Assembly (NCBI GenBank): GCA_937892955.1
Contig: CALBKH010000110.1
Span: forward strand, 41,429 to 105,428
Direction of reading: 5' to 3'
DNA: 64,000 nucleotides
Source of the DNA: an uncultured Alphaproteobacteria bacterium
GTDB taxonomy: Bacteria; Pseudomonadota; Alphaproteobacteria; Rhizobiales; Ancalomicrobiaceae
Part shown: one piece after another, positions 8,893 to 21,433 of the stretch
How positions within the stretch are numbered: the first letter of the stretch is position 1
Layout of the letters: each line of letters starts with the position of its first letter
Notes under the pieces: generated by a model
The model's input: only the letters and a program-made list of their open reading frames with translations
Database searches by the model: none
Told to the model about the DNA's origin: nothing
Program-made: the position numbers and the translations under genes

Positions 8893-10311
8893 TCAGCGCG
8901 GCAGTTCGGTCCGGCCCATCAGGAACAGGTCGATCGAACGAGCGGCCTGACGGCCCTCGCGGATCGCCCACACCACCAGGGACTGGCCGCGGCGCATGTC
9001 GCCGGCGGCGAAGACCTTCTGCATCGAGGTGGCATAGTCGTCCTCGGTCGCCTTCACGTTGCCGCGACCGTCCTTGGCGACGCCGAGCGCATCGATCATG
9101 CCCTCGTGCACCGGCGAGACGAAACCCATGGCGAGCAGCACCAGATCGGCCTTCAGCACCTTCTCGGTGCCGGCGATCGGCTGGAACCTGGCGTCGACCT
9201 CGGCGATGTGGACTTCCGTGACACGGCCGTCGGCCCCCTCGAAGCGGGTCGCGGTGACGCCGAACAGACGCTCCGCACCCTCCTCGTGGCTCGACGAGGT
9301 CCGGAGCTTGATCGGCCAGTTCGGCCAGGTTGCGAGCTTGTCCTCCTTCTCGGGCGGACGCGGCATGATCTCGAGCTGGGTGACCGACAGCGCGCCCTGA
9401 CGCACCGAGGTGCCGATGCAGTCCGAGCCGGTGTCGCCGCCGCCGATGACGACGACGTGCTTGCCGCCGGCCAGGATCGGCGCCACTTCGCCGAGCGGCT
9501 CGCCCGAGACGCGACGGTTCTGCTGCGGCAGGAACTCCATGGCGAAATGGATGCCACCGAGGTTGCGGCCCGGCGCCGGCAGATCGCGCGGCTTCTCGGC
9601 GCCACCGGTGAGCAGCACCGCATCGTAGAGATCGACCAGTTCCTGCGCCGACACGTCGAGCCCGACGGTGGTGTTGAAGTGGAACTCGACACCTTCGTCG
9701 ACGAGCTGCTTCACCCGGCGCTCGACCACGCCCTTGTCGAGCTTGAAGTCGGGGATGCCGTAGCGCAGCAGGCCGCCGGCCTTGGCGTTCTTCTCGTAGA
9801 CGTGGACGTCGTGACCGACGCGCGCCAGTTGCTGCGCCGCCGCGAGGCCGGCCGGGCCGGCGCCGACGACCGCCACCTTCTTGCCGGTCTTGGCCTTCGC
9901 CGGCTGCGGCACGAGCCAACCGTTGGTCCACGCCTTCTCCGAGATCGTCGCCTCGATGGTCTTGATGGTGACCGGCGCGTCGAACAGGTTGAGCGTGCAC
10001 GACGCCTCGCAGGGCGCCGGGCAGATCCGACCGGTGAAGTCGGGGAAGTTGTTGGTCGAGTGCAGGTTGGCCGCCGCGGTCTCGTAGTCGCCGTCGTAGA
10101 CCAGATCGTTCCAGTCGGGGATCTGGTTGTTGACCGGACAGCCGCGGTGGCAATAGGGCACGCCGCATTCCATGCAGCGCGCCGCCTGCCGCTCGACGTC
10201 GGCGTCGGCCAGCGGCAGGGTGAACTCCTTGTAGTGGCGGATACGATCCGCCGCCGGCTGGTACTTCAGCTCCTGGCGATCGTACTCGAGAAAGCCGGTG
10301 ACCTTGCCCAT
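8893..10311 (-). CDS. gltD: Glutamate synthase (NADPH) small subunit
   Basis: A 472-residue cytoplasmic flavoprotein that passes electrons from NADPH to the large subunit in GOGAT. The N-terminal Fe-S region shows CMECGVPYCHRGCP and CPAPCEASCTL; the FAD-binding motif GAGPAGLAAAQQLA lies near residue 150 and the NADPH-binding motif IGGGDTGSDC near residue 290. Start at 10311 (MGKVTGFLEYDRQ) is supported by GGAG eight bases upstream and by family length. It lies downstream of gltB on the same strand, separated by 170 bases with two hairpins that may adjust the subunit ratio. Confidence 0.97.
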   Translation of the reverse strand: MGKVTGFLEYDRQELKYQPAADRIRHYKEFTLPLADADVERQAARCMECGVPYCHRGCPVNNQIPDWNDLVYDGDYETAAANLHSTNNFPDFTGRICPAPCEASCTLNLFDAPVTIKTIEATISEKAWTNGWLVPQPAKAKTGKKVAVVGAGPAGLAAAQQLARVGHDVHVYEKNAKAGGLLRYGIPDFKLDKGVVERRVKQLVDEGVEFHFNTTVGLDVSAQELVDLYDAVLLTGGAEKPRDLPAPGRNLGGIHFAMEFLPQQNRRVSGEPLGEVAPILAGGKHVVVIGGGDTGSDCIGTSVRQGALSVTQLEIMPRPPEKEDKLATWPNWPIKLRTSSSHEEGAERLFGVTATRFEGADGRVTEVHIAEVDARFQPIAGTEKVLKADLVLLAMGFVSPVHEGMIDALGVAKDGRGNVKATEDDYATSMQKVFAAGDMRRGQSLVVWAIREGRQAARSIDLFLMGRTELPR

Positions 10312-10401
10312 CGTGTCACTCCGTTCCTTTGCTTCTCCGGCCGGGGGTCCCGAGGCGCTTCGCGCCGTTCGAGGGACCCACCGCCGGGGTCTGATCCGGG
10401 C

Positions 10402-10458
10402 GGAGGCGAACGGAAGTTCGCCTCCGGTGTCCATCTGAGGCGAACCGAGGTTCGCCTC
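10402..10458 (-). repeat. Two hairpins and a 23-base direct repeat between gltB and gltD
   Basis: GGAGGCGAAC-GGAA-GTTCGCCTCC (10402-10425) and GAGGCGAAC-CGAG-GTTCGCCTC (10437-10458) are near-identical hairpins. The segment GTTCGCCTCCGG(T)..CCATC is repeated at 10413-10435 and 10447-10469. Their place between two subunit genes suggests a role in mRNA stability or partial termination. Confidence 0.65.
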
Positions 10459-10481
10459 CGGTCTCCATCAACTCCGTCCGA

Positions 10482-15242
<4,761 letters not shown>

Positions 15243-15737
15243 CCTCGCAGTTCGCCGCGTCCCGGGCGTGGGGGGCGGCAGGTGGTCATCGGCCCATCCT
15301 CGGACGCGCGCATCCCCGGCCCACGGTCTCGGTCGAGATCGCGGAGCGGGGCGCGGATCCGGGTGGAGCCACCCGATCGAGCCACGGCGTCGCAGATCCG
15401 CTTCGCACCCCTTCCCTCCCGGAAGAGACCACCGAGCGCATACCCCGAGCCGCGCCGGCCATGTCGAAAAACCGCAGAAATCCGCCGCTTTCCGTCCATT
15501 TCCGAAAAATAGGTCAGTCTTGCTGTCCTATTTCTTCCGAGCGGAAGATCGCAGAAATCCGCCGTTCCCGCAAGCGGCAGTTCGCCACGATCTGCTCGAG
15601 ATTCGCCCACACTTCGGCCGATCGCCGGGCGATCGCATCCGTTCATCGGTGAAATCACGCATGCGAATTGGACCCGACGCTCGGTCGGCGGGATCCTCTC
15701 GCCGATCGATCCCGATCGCCGTGGGAGACCCGCCGCC
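15243..15737. promoter_or_regulatory. 495-base divergent region with a strong operator-like palindrome
   Basis: No gene is seen. At 15507-15533 lies AAATAGGTCAG, loop TCTTG, CTGTCCTATTT: an 11-base inverted repeat with one mismatch. It is flanked by two exact 15-base direct repeats, CGCAGAAATCCGCCG, at 15473-15487 and 15550-15564. The palindrome is 265 bases from gltB and 205 bases from the tautomerase gene, so either could be controlled. I could not assign the regulator. Confidence 0.55.
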
Positions 15738-16118
15738 ATGCCTCTCGTCCAAGTCTCGCTCGCCGCCGACGCCTGGGTCGGCCACGACGCCGAAATCCTC
15801 GACGCCGTCTACCGCGCCATGCGGGAAACGTTCGCCGTGCCGGAGAACGACCGCTTCTGCCTCCTCACCCGTCACGGGCCGGACGAGATCGTCTACGACC
15901 GAACCTATCCGGGCGTCGCCCGCTCCGACGCCACGGTCTTCGTCCGCATCACCTGTAACGATACCCGCTCCAAGGACCAGAAGCGCGCCCTCTACGCCGC
16001 CATCGCCCGCGAATTGGCCGTAGCGCCCGGCGTCGGCCCGGACGACGTGTTCGTGAACCTCGTCGAGGTGAAGGCCGAGAACTGGTCCTTCGGCGGCGGG
16101 CTGATGCAATACGGCTGA
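15738..16118 (+). CDS. Tautomerase family protein
   Basis: A 126-residue protein beginning MPLVQVSL, which leaves Pro1 as the probable catalytic base after Met removal, as in the tautomerase superfamily. The rest (FCLLTRHGPDEIVYDRTYPG, then KRALYAAIARELAVAPGVGPDDVFVNLVEVKAENWSFGG in shorter pieces) matches the larger Tautomerase_2 group related to malonate semialdehyde decarboxylase, not the 62-residue 4-oxalocrotonate tautomerases. The exact substrate is unknown. It stands alone, 85 bases before the threonine aldolase gene on the same strand. Confidence 0.85.
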   Translation: MPLVQVSLAADAWVGHDAEILDAVYRAMRETFAVPENDRFCLLTRHGPDEIVYDRTYPGVARSDATVFVRITCNDTRSKDQKRALYAAIARELAVAPGVGPDDVFVNLVEVKAENWSFGGGLMQYG

Positions 16119-16203
16119 CCGGCGGATCACGCCGACCGATACGCCACCCTGTCCCGCTCGCCGGTCGCTTGCGCCGGCGCTCGGGCGGTGCGAGGGTCGC
16201 GCC

Positions 16204-17259
16204 ATGATCTTCTCGTCAGACAACTGGTTCGGCGCCTCGCCGAAAGTCCTCGCCGCCCTGGCGGAAGCCGGCGCCGTCGGCCCGCAGCCCGCCTACGGCG
16301 ACGACGAGTTCACGCGCCGGCTCGAAGCCCGCTTCGCCGCGGCCTTCGAGCGCGACGTCGACGTCTTCCTCGTCGCCACCGGCACCGCCGCCAACGCGCT
16401 GTCGGTCGCCACCTTCGCGCCGCCCTGGGGCCAACTCGTCATCCACGAGGAGGGCCACCTCGCCGTCGACGAATGTGGCGCGCCCGAGTTCTTCGCCGGC
16501 ACCCGAACGGTGACCCTCCCCGGCCGCCACGGCAAGATCGACGCGCGCGACCTCGGCCACCGCCTCGCCGCCTGGCCGATCGGCGTCCACCACGGCAAGC
16601 CCGCGGTGCTCTCCATCGCCCAGGCCAACGAGAGCGGCCGCATCTACACCCCCGCCGAGGTGGCCGCCCTCGCCGACGTCGCCCACCGCCACGGCCTCGC
16701 CCTCCACATGGACGGGGCGCGGCTGGCCAACGCCGTCGCCCGGCTCGGCTGCAGCCTCGCCGAAGTCACCTGGAAGGCCGGCGTCGACGTCCTCTCCTTC
16801 GGCGCCACCAAGGGCGGCTGCCTGATGGCCGAGGCGATCGTCTCGTTCGATTCGGAGAAACGCGAGGAACTGGCCTTCCGCCGCAAGCGCGCCGGCCAGC
16901 TGATCTCCAAGCACCGCCTCGTCGCCGCGCAGTTCGACGCCTGGCTCGACGATGGCCACTGGCTGGAACTCGCGGCCCACGCCAACGCCATGACGGACCG
17001 TCTCGCCGCCGGCATCGCTCGCTCGAACTCCGCCCGCCTCGCCTGGGAACCCCAGGCCAACGAGGTCTTCGTCGCCATGGCCCCGGCGACCGCCGAGCAC
17101 CTCACCGCCGCCGGCGCCCGCTTCCACCCGTGGTCGACCGCCGGCCTCGCCCCCGAGGACCGCCTCGCCGAAGGTGAAGCTCTCTACCGGCTGGTGACGA
17201 GCTTCGCCACCACGACCGACGACGTCGACGCCTTCCTGGCGGAACTGGCGAAGCCGTGA
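16204..17259 (+). CDS. ltaE: Low-specificity L-threonine aldolase family (beta-eliminating lyase fold)
   Basis: A 351-residue PLP enzyme that would split L-threonine or allo-threonine to glycine and acetaldehyde. The cofactor-binding Lys lies in LSFGATKGGCLMAEA (about residue 203); the family motifs VATGTAANALSV near residue 58 and LHMDGARLANA near residue 170 are intact. Length is typical. The start ATG follows GCGAGGGTCGCGCC with weak pairing to 16S rRNA. Substrate range in this family cannot be read from sequence, so serine or phenylserine derivatives remain possible. Confidence 0.9.
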   Translation: MIFSSDNWFGASPKVLAALAEAGAVGPQPAYGDDEFTRRLEARFAAAFERDVDVFLVATGTAANALSVATFAPPWGQLVIHEEGHLAVDECGAPEFFAGTRTVTLPGRHGKIDARDLGHRLAAWPIGVHHGKPAVLSIAQANESGRIYTPAEVAALADVAHRHGLALHMDGARLANAVARLGCSLAEVTWKAGVDVLSFGATKGGCLMAEAIVSFDSEKREELAFRRKRAGQLISKHRLVAAQFDAWLDDGHWLELAAHANAMTDRLAAGIARSNSARLAWEPQANEVFVAMAPATAEHLTAAGARFHPWSTAGLAPEDRLAEGEALYRLVTSFATTTDDVDAFLAELAKP

Positions 17260-17301
17260 CGCGCCTCACCGAGCGGCGGAGCCGACCCGCGCCGCCCGCG
17301 C

Positions 17302-17589
17302 TCAGTCCAGCTCGAAATCGGCGGCGATGCGCAGATCGCGCAGCGGCCGCACCGCGGCGATCGACTGCGCATAGGTCGGATCGGCCTTGTAGGCGGCGAG
17401 CGCCGCCTCGTCGGCGAATTCCCCGTAGACGACGAAATCGACCTCGCCCGACAACGCGTCGCACTTGAGATTGCGCCGGATCGCCAACCGCTGCGCATGC
17501 GGATTGCGCTCCAGGAGCCGCAATCCGGCCTCGACGCGATCGGCGTCGGCGGCGTCACGGACCGAAAAGAAGACGACGTGGCGGATCAC
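17302..17589 (-). CDS. Dabb family stress-responsive alpha/beta-barrel protein
   Basis: A 95-residue protein starting MIRHVVFFSVRD and containing the conserved VDFVVYGEFADEAALAAYKADPTYAQ-type stretch of the Dabb dimeric alpha/beta-barrel family. Members are small cytoplasmic proteins; some are polyketide cyclases or stress proteins, but most have no known activity. It faces the threonine aldolase gene end to end. Upstream of its start lies a 387-base region with tandem repeats. Confidence 0.85.
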   Translation of the reverse strand: MIRHVVFFSVRDAADADRVEAGLRLLERNPHAQRLAIRRNLKCDALSGEVDFVVYGEFADEAALAAYKADPTYAQSIAAVRPLRDLRIAADFELD

Positions 17590-17748
17590 GGGCTGCCCCT
17601 GCGTTCGCTGGCGGACCGACGACGCACCCGCGTCGCGGCGAAAGCACCCTTAGCCGTTTCGCAGCGCAGCGTGAACCTTTCCCGTGTCCCGTCCCGTCGC
17701 GATCGAGGCGCGGGCCACACCCCCAATCCGCCCCACCCCCGAAACGCG

Positions 17749-17888
17749 ACCGCCCCGCCCACCTTGCGGTGGACGAGGCGGCGAAGGTCCACAAGAAGAC
17801 CGCCCCGCCCACCTTGCGGTGGACGAGGCGGCGAAGGTCCACAAGAAGACCGCCCCGCCCACCTTGCGGTGGACGGGGCGGCTCCGGG
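17749..17888. repeat. 50-base tandem repeat, 2.7 copies, hairpin-forming
   Basis: Copies begin at 17749, 17799 and 17849. The first two are identical over 50 bases; the third diverges after the centre. Each contains CCACC-TTGC-GGTGG, and in the last copy the arms extend to CCGCCCCG...CGGGGCGG, giving a strong hairpin near 17850-17881. It fills the gap between hsp20 (3' side) and the Dabb gene (5' side), together with otherwise featureless GC-rich sequence at 17590-17976. The last hairpin could end the hsp20 transcript. Confidence 0.85.
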
Positions 17889-17976
17889 GCGTCCGATCGG
17901 GGGGCGATCGGGCTCACCACGGCCGAACTACGGGGGGGAGGGAAGGGGTCGGCCGTGGATTTCCATGATTCGTGCC

Positions 17977-18459
17977 TCAGGCGGCTTCGACCGTCGGCGC
18001 GGCCGCGGTGGTGGGCGCTTCGATCGTCTTGGCCTGAGCCGCGGCGGCGATCGGGATGCGGCGCGGCTTCATCGCCTCCGGCACCTCACGGGCCAGATCG
18101 ATATGGAGCAGGCCGTTCTCCAGCTTGGCGCCCTGGACCACCACGTGGTCGGCGAGCTGGAAGCGGCGCTCGAAGCTGCGCGACGCGATGCCGCGATAGA
18201 GAAGCTCCTTGTTCTCTTCCGATGTCGCCTTCTCGCCCTTCACCACGAGCACGCCTTCCTTCACTTCGAGCGCGAGATCCGGTTCGCCGAAGCCGGCGAC
18301 GGCCATGGTGATGCGATAGGCGTTCTCGCCGGTCCGCTCGATGTTGTAGGGCGGATAGCTCGGCTGCGAAGTCTCGCCGGCGCCCATGGCGTCCATCAAC
18401 GAGAAGAGGCGGTCGAAACCGACGGTGGAACGATAGAGCGGAGAGAAGTCGATACGCAT
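17977..18459 (-). CDS. hsp20: Small heat-shock protein, Hsp20/IbpA family
   Basis: A 160-residue cytoplasmic chaperone that holds unfolding proteins. The alpha-crystallin domain covers about residues 35-125 (YNIERTGENAYRITMAVAGF, then LVVKGEK and the GLLHIDLARE strand). The N-terminus MRIDFSPLYRSTVGFDRLF is the IbpA-type start. A C-terminal IPI-like anchor appears as RRIPIAA, followed by an Ala/Thr-rich tail. The start at 18459 has GGAGG eight bases upstream, and that ribosome site lies in a ROSE-like RNA thermometer; a heat-shock promoter lies further upstream. Regulation is thus probably both transcriptional and translational. Confidence 0.95.
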   Translation of the reverse strand: MRIDFSPLYRSTVGFDRLFSLMDAMGAGETSQPSYPPYNIERTGENAYRITMAVAGFGEPDLALEVKEGVLVVKGEKATSEENKELLYRGIASRSFERRFQLADHVVVQGAKLENGLLHIDLAREVPEAMKPRRIPIAAAAQAKTIEAPTTAAAPTVEAA

Positions 18460-18597
18460 GTGATGTCCTCCGAAGCGCTGAGCGACACATGTCGACGAGA
18501 TCGCACCCGCTTTCCGACTTCTTCGACGCCCGCCGAGGCACATCGCAGTAATCGCCGGGGGATGCGATTTCATCATGGATCCTGTCGGCATCCACGA
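18460..18597 (-). promoter_or_regulatory. ROSE-type RNA thermometer in the hsp20 leader
   Basis: In the minus-strand transcript the bases just before the start read GUCGCU CAGCGCUUC GGAGGAC. UCGCU (18481-18485) is the conserved UYGCU element of ROSE thermometers and can pair with AGGA (18466-18469) of the ribosome site in the known imperfect way, including a G-G pair, with flanking G-C closure. The leader from the predicted heat-shock start is about 138 bases, as in rhizobial ROSE genes. Folding of the upstream hairpins was not computed. Confidence 0.7.
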
Positions 18598-18603
18598 GAC
18601 GAG

Positions 18604-18632
18604 ACATGGGAGTGCTCGCGACGTCTTTCAAG
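18604..18632 (-). promoter_or_regulatory. Heat-shock (RpoH) promoter of hsp20
   Basis: On the minus strand, CTTGAA (18632-18627), 16 bases, then CCCATGT (18610-18604). This fits the RpoH consensus CTTGAA - CCCCATnT of proteobacteria. It places the transcription start near 18597, giving the leader that carries the ROSE element. Confidence 0.7.
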
Positions 18633-18787
18633 AGGGGTGCACATCGAATTCGTGAGGAGGTCGCGGTCGCCGTGAAACGAGCCTCGGTTGTCCCTCGCCG
18701 CGGGCCGGGGTATCTCGATGGGGAGGATCGGTTCGCCTCGCGGAAACGCGATTCTCGCGCCTCGCCGCCATCGCCCGGGAGTGCCGG

Positions 18788-20509
18788 ATGGACGTCGTCG
18801 ACCACCTGATCGAGTCCCCCGACGCCCCGGTGCCGCCCGGCGCCCGTGTCGGCGTCCTCGCCGCCGCCGACGGCGTGCGCATCCGTTGGGCGACCTTCGA
18901 GGCCTTCCGCCCGCGCGGCACCGTCATCCTGCTCCAGGGTCGCGCCGAATACGTCGAATGCTGGTTCGAGACGATCCGCGACCTGCAGGCCCGCGGCCTC
19001 TCGGTGGCGACCTTCGACTGGCGCGGCCAGGGTGGCTCGCAGCGGCTGGCGCGCCACCCGCGCAAGGGTCACGTCACCGACATGGCCGCCTACGACTTCG
19101 ACCTCGACGCCGTCCTTCGCCTCGTCGCCCCGAACCACCCGAAGCCCTGGTACGTCCTCGCTCATTCGACCGGCGGCCTCGTCGCCGTGGCGAACGGCGA
19201 CCGCCTCGCCCGCGACGTCCGCCGCATGGTGCTGACCGCCCCGTTCCTCGGCCTCGGCACCGTCGGCCCCGCCGAACCCGTCGCCCGCGTCCTCACCAAG
19301 ACCCTGCGCGCCCTCGGCATGGGCTCCGACTGGGTGCCCGGCGGCGGCGCCACGCCGATCCACACGACGCCGTTCGATCAGAACGTGCTCACCTCCGACC
19401 CGGTCCGCCACGCCCGCGGCGCCGAGATGTCGTGGCGCCATCCCGAGATCGCCGTCGGCTCGCCCACCGTCGGCTGGCTCGCCGCCGCTTTCGAGGTGAT
19501 GGACCGCGTCCTCGCCCCCACCGCGCTCGCCGCCTGGCGCCTGCCCACCCTGATCTTCGCCTGCGGCGACGACCGGGTGGTGTCGAACCGGGCGATCGAG
19601 ACCTTCGCCACCCGCACCGTCGCCACCGAACATCTGGTGATCCCCGGTGCCCGCCACGAACTCCTCAAGGAGCGCGACCGCTATCGCGAGCAGTTCTGGG
19701 CCGGTTTCGACGCCTTCGTCCCCGGCTCGGACGCGCCGCCGGTGGAGATGCCGCGATCGGCGGAGCCCCCGCCCCCGCCGGCCGACGTCGTCGCGCCCGC
19801 GACCCGGCCGGACGCCCCGGCCGACGTCGCCTCCGAAGGCGATGCATCCGCCGCCTCGCCCGCGGACGCCCAAGCCGCCGTCGCCGCCCTCGCCGCGGTT
19901 GCTGCCGCCGCGAGCGGCACCCTGGCGGCGACCACCGAACCGCCCGCCCCAGAGACCGACGAAGCTCCGGCCGACGAAGCCCCCGCTTCGACCACCCCCG
20001 AGGTGATCGCCCTGCCACCGCCCGCAGCGGAGACCGCATCGGCCCGGACGTCCGAGGCGGACGCGGCGGCAGAGACGGAGGGAACGAATGGAACCGAGCC
20101 CGCGGCGACGGAGACGGCTCAGCAACCGCCGTCCGAAATGTCGCCCTCCCCGGCCGTCGCCGCGCCGGCCGCGAGCACGGAAGAGCCGTCCGCGGCGGTC
20201 GAATCCGACGCACCGTCGCCGGCCGAACCCGTCGACGCGGAGACGCCGCCCGCCTCAGCCGGCGTCGGCGAGGAGCCGCAGCACCTCGTCGTGGAGCCGC
20301 CGACCGCCGGAAGCGACGATGCGGCCGCCGTCGACGGGACTGCCGCCGTCCCAGGCAGTGACGACGCCGCCGGCGCCCTCGATCACCGGGATCAGGGCGA
20401 CGATGTCGTAGGGCTGGAGCCCGGCCTCGACGACCACGTCGACGAAGCCGGCCGCGACCATGCAGTAGGCGTAGCAGTCGACCCCGTAGCGCGCCAACCG
20501 GACCCGTGA
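18788..20509 (+). CDS. Alpha/beta hydrolase (PldB/lysophospholipase-like) with a long disordered tail
   Basis: A 573-residue open frame. Residues 1-310 form an alpha/beta hydrolase of the Hydrolase_4 type: oxyanion region VILLQGRAEYVECWFETI, nucleophile elbow VLAHSTGGLVA with Ser as nucleophile, and a late GARHELL that supplies the His. Residues 315-490 are an Ala/Pro/Glu/Ser-rich tail without fold. The last 85 codons run antisense to the conserved C-terminus of hisN, a 255-base convergent overlap. The hydrolase core is firm; whether the tail truly extends to 20509 is not. The substrate is unknown; the family cleaves lysophospholipids or monoacylglycerols. Confidence 0.78.
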   Translation: MDVVDHLIESPDAPVPPGARVGVLAAADGVRIRWATFEAFRPRGTVILLQGRAEYVECWFETIRDLQARGLSVATFDWRGQGGSQRLARHPRKGHVTDMAAYDFDLDAVLRLVAPNHPKPWYVLAHSTGGLVAVANGDRLARDVRRMVLTAPFLGLGTVGPAEPVARVLTKTLRALGMGSDWVPGGGATPIHTTPFDQNVLTSDPVRHARGAEMSWRHPEIAVGSPTVGWLAAAFEVMDRVLAPTALAAWRLPTLIFACGDDRVVSNRAIETFATRTVATEHLVIPGARHELLKERDRYREQFWAGFDAFVPGSDAPPVEMPRSAEPPPPPADVVAPATRPDAPADVASEGDASAASPADAQAAVAALAAVAAAASGTLAATTEPPAPETDEAPADEAPASTTPEVIALPPPAAETASARTSEADAAAETEGTNGTEPAATETAQQPPSEMSPSPAVAAPAASTEEPSAAVESDAPSPAEPVDAETPPASAGVGEEPQHLVVEPPTAGSDDAAAVDGTAAVPGSDDAAGALDHRDQGDDVVGLEPGLDDHVDEAGRDHAVGVAVDPVARQPDP

Positions 20510-21055
20510 TTCGACCCGGTCGTAGGCGGTCCGCTCCTCGCCCTTCAGCATCGCCGGCGTCGTGGTGAACAGCACCGCGTCCTCGATCCGCGCGCAGGGC
20601 CGCGTCGCCAGTTCGCGCACCCCGTCGGGGCCGCGATACCACGCGCGCTCGCCGTCGCCGGTGAAGCGCTCGCGGGTGAAGGGCTGGTGCATGGTGCCGA
20701 GCACCGGCCGGCCGTGATGCTTGAGGCCGATCAGCGTGCCCCACACCGGCAGACCGGAGATGAAGGCGCGCGTCCCGTCGATCGGATCGAGCACCCAGAC
20801 ATGTTCGGCGTCGTCCCGTTCGCGCCCGTATTCCTCGCCGAGGATGCCGTGGTCGGGATAGCGCTCGCCGATCAACCGGCGCATCGCCTCCTCCGCCGCC
20901 CGGTCGGCGACGGTGACGGGATCGAAAGCCGCTCCGGCGAGCTTGTTCTCGACCTCCAGCCGCGAGCGGAAATAGGGCAGGATCGCCCGCCCCGAAACGT
21001 CGGCGAGGTCGTCGAGGAAGCGGGCGAGGTCATCGGCGGGGTCGGGAACACTCAT
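20255..21055 (-). CDS. hisN: Histidinol-phosphatase, inositol-monophosphatase family
   Basis: A 266-residue metal-dependent phosphatase. The metal-binding motifs of the family are present: GEEYG (ILGEEYGRER), WVLDPIDGTRAFI, and the late PYDIVALIPVIEGAGG region. The sequence GLPVWGTLIGLKHHGRPVLG is typical of the HisN-type histidinol phosphatases that complete step eight of histidine synthesis in actinobacteria and alphaproteobacteria. Start at 21055 (MSVPDPADDLARFLDDLA) gives the family length; the open frame runs 120 codons further upstream without family resemblance. Its last 255 bases lie opposite the hydrolase reading frame. Confidence 0.9.
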   Translation of the reverse strand: MSVPDPADDLARFLDDLADVSGRAILPYFRSRLEVENKLAGAAFDPVTVADRAAEEAMRRLIGERYPDHGILGEEYGRERDDAEHVWVLDPIDGTRAFISGLPVWGTLIGLKHHGRPVLGTMHQPFTRERFTGDGERAWYRGPDGVRELATRPCARIEDAVLFTTTPAMLKGEERTAYDRVESRVRLARYGVDCYAYCMVAAGFVDVVVEAGLQPYDIVALIPVIEGAGGVVTAWDGGSPVDGGRIVASGGRRLHDEVLRLLADAG

Positions 21056-21244
21056 CGGTCGCACCTCGGGATCGGCGGTCTGGGTCGGCGGCGGGTGTCG
21101 ACGGTCTTGCGCCGCCCGGCGCATCGATGCAAGCCCACACCGCCGATCGACCCGTGATCGAGGCGACCGGTCGCAGGCGCGGCCGCGCCCGGGCTCTCTC
21201 TTGCCGCCGAATCCGGCCCCTCCGATGATGCTGCGATGCACCGC

Positions 21245-21273
21245 TTGACTTTTGTGCGATGCAATATCATATT
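21245..21273 (+). promoter_or_regulatory. Sigma-70-like promoter of the candidate small RNA
   Basis: TTGACT at 21245-21250, a 17-base spacer, and CATATT at 21268-21273. The -35 is near consensus and the -10 is a 4/6 match. It lies inside an AT-rich patch with repeated GCGATGCA motifs, and no plus-strand protein gene follows before hutG on the other strand. Confidence 0.5.
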
Positions 21274-21279
21274 TGCTGC

Positions 21280-21382
21280 ATCGCGGTGATGCTTCTCGTC
21301 GCCGCGTGGCCCTTCTGGGCGTTTCCTCCCTGAAATACCCACTTCGGGCCGCTGCCTTCCCGGGCGCGGCCCGTTCTTTTTT
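21280..21382 (+). ncRNA. Candidate trans-acting small RNA with an anti-Shine-Dalgarno loop
   Basis: Predicted transcript of about 103 bases. It opens with a hairpin GCATC-GCGGT-GATGC (21278-21292), carries a single-stranded TTTCCTCCCTGAAATACCC segment (21322-21340) whose CCUCCC could pair with ribosome sites of target mRNAs, and ends in GGGCCGC...GCGGCCC (21346-21372) followed by GTTCTTTTTTC, a true intrinsic terminator. Similar CCUCCC-bearing small RNAs are known in Rhizobiales and Rhodobacterales, but I cannot name a family. It lacks the GGAAGGAAGCAGC signature of 4.5S RNA. Confidence 0.6.
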
Positions 21383-21433
21383 CACACGGCGTCGCGAAAT
21401 AGGGCCGCATGGCACGCGTCCGTCGAACCGGCC

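Larger units (their letters stand above)
21056..21433. other. 378-base intergenic region holding a candidate small RNA
   Basis: No protein gene is seen between hisN and hutG. The region contains GCGATGCA at 21233-21240 and at 21256-21263 and its inverse TGCATCGC at 21277-21284, a plus-strand promoter-like pair and a Rho-independent terminator. These point to a short transcript described separately. The rest is featureless. Confidence 0.6.

Noticed and set aside
17749..17888. Tandem repeats considered as a CRISPR array
   Set aside because: The units are contiguous with no unique spacers, only 2.7 copies, and no cas genes are nearby.
21280..21382. Candidate small RNA considered as 4.5S (SRP) RNA or 6S RNA
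   Set aside because: The GGAAGGAAGCAGC apical loop of SRP RNA is absent, and the long open bulge of 6S RNA is not seen.
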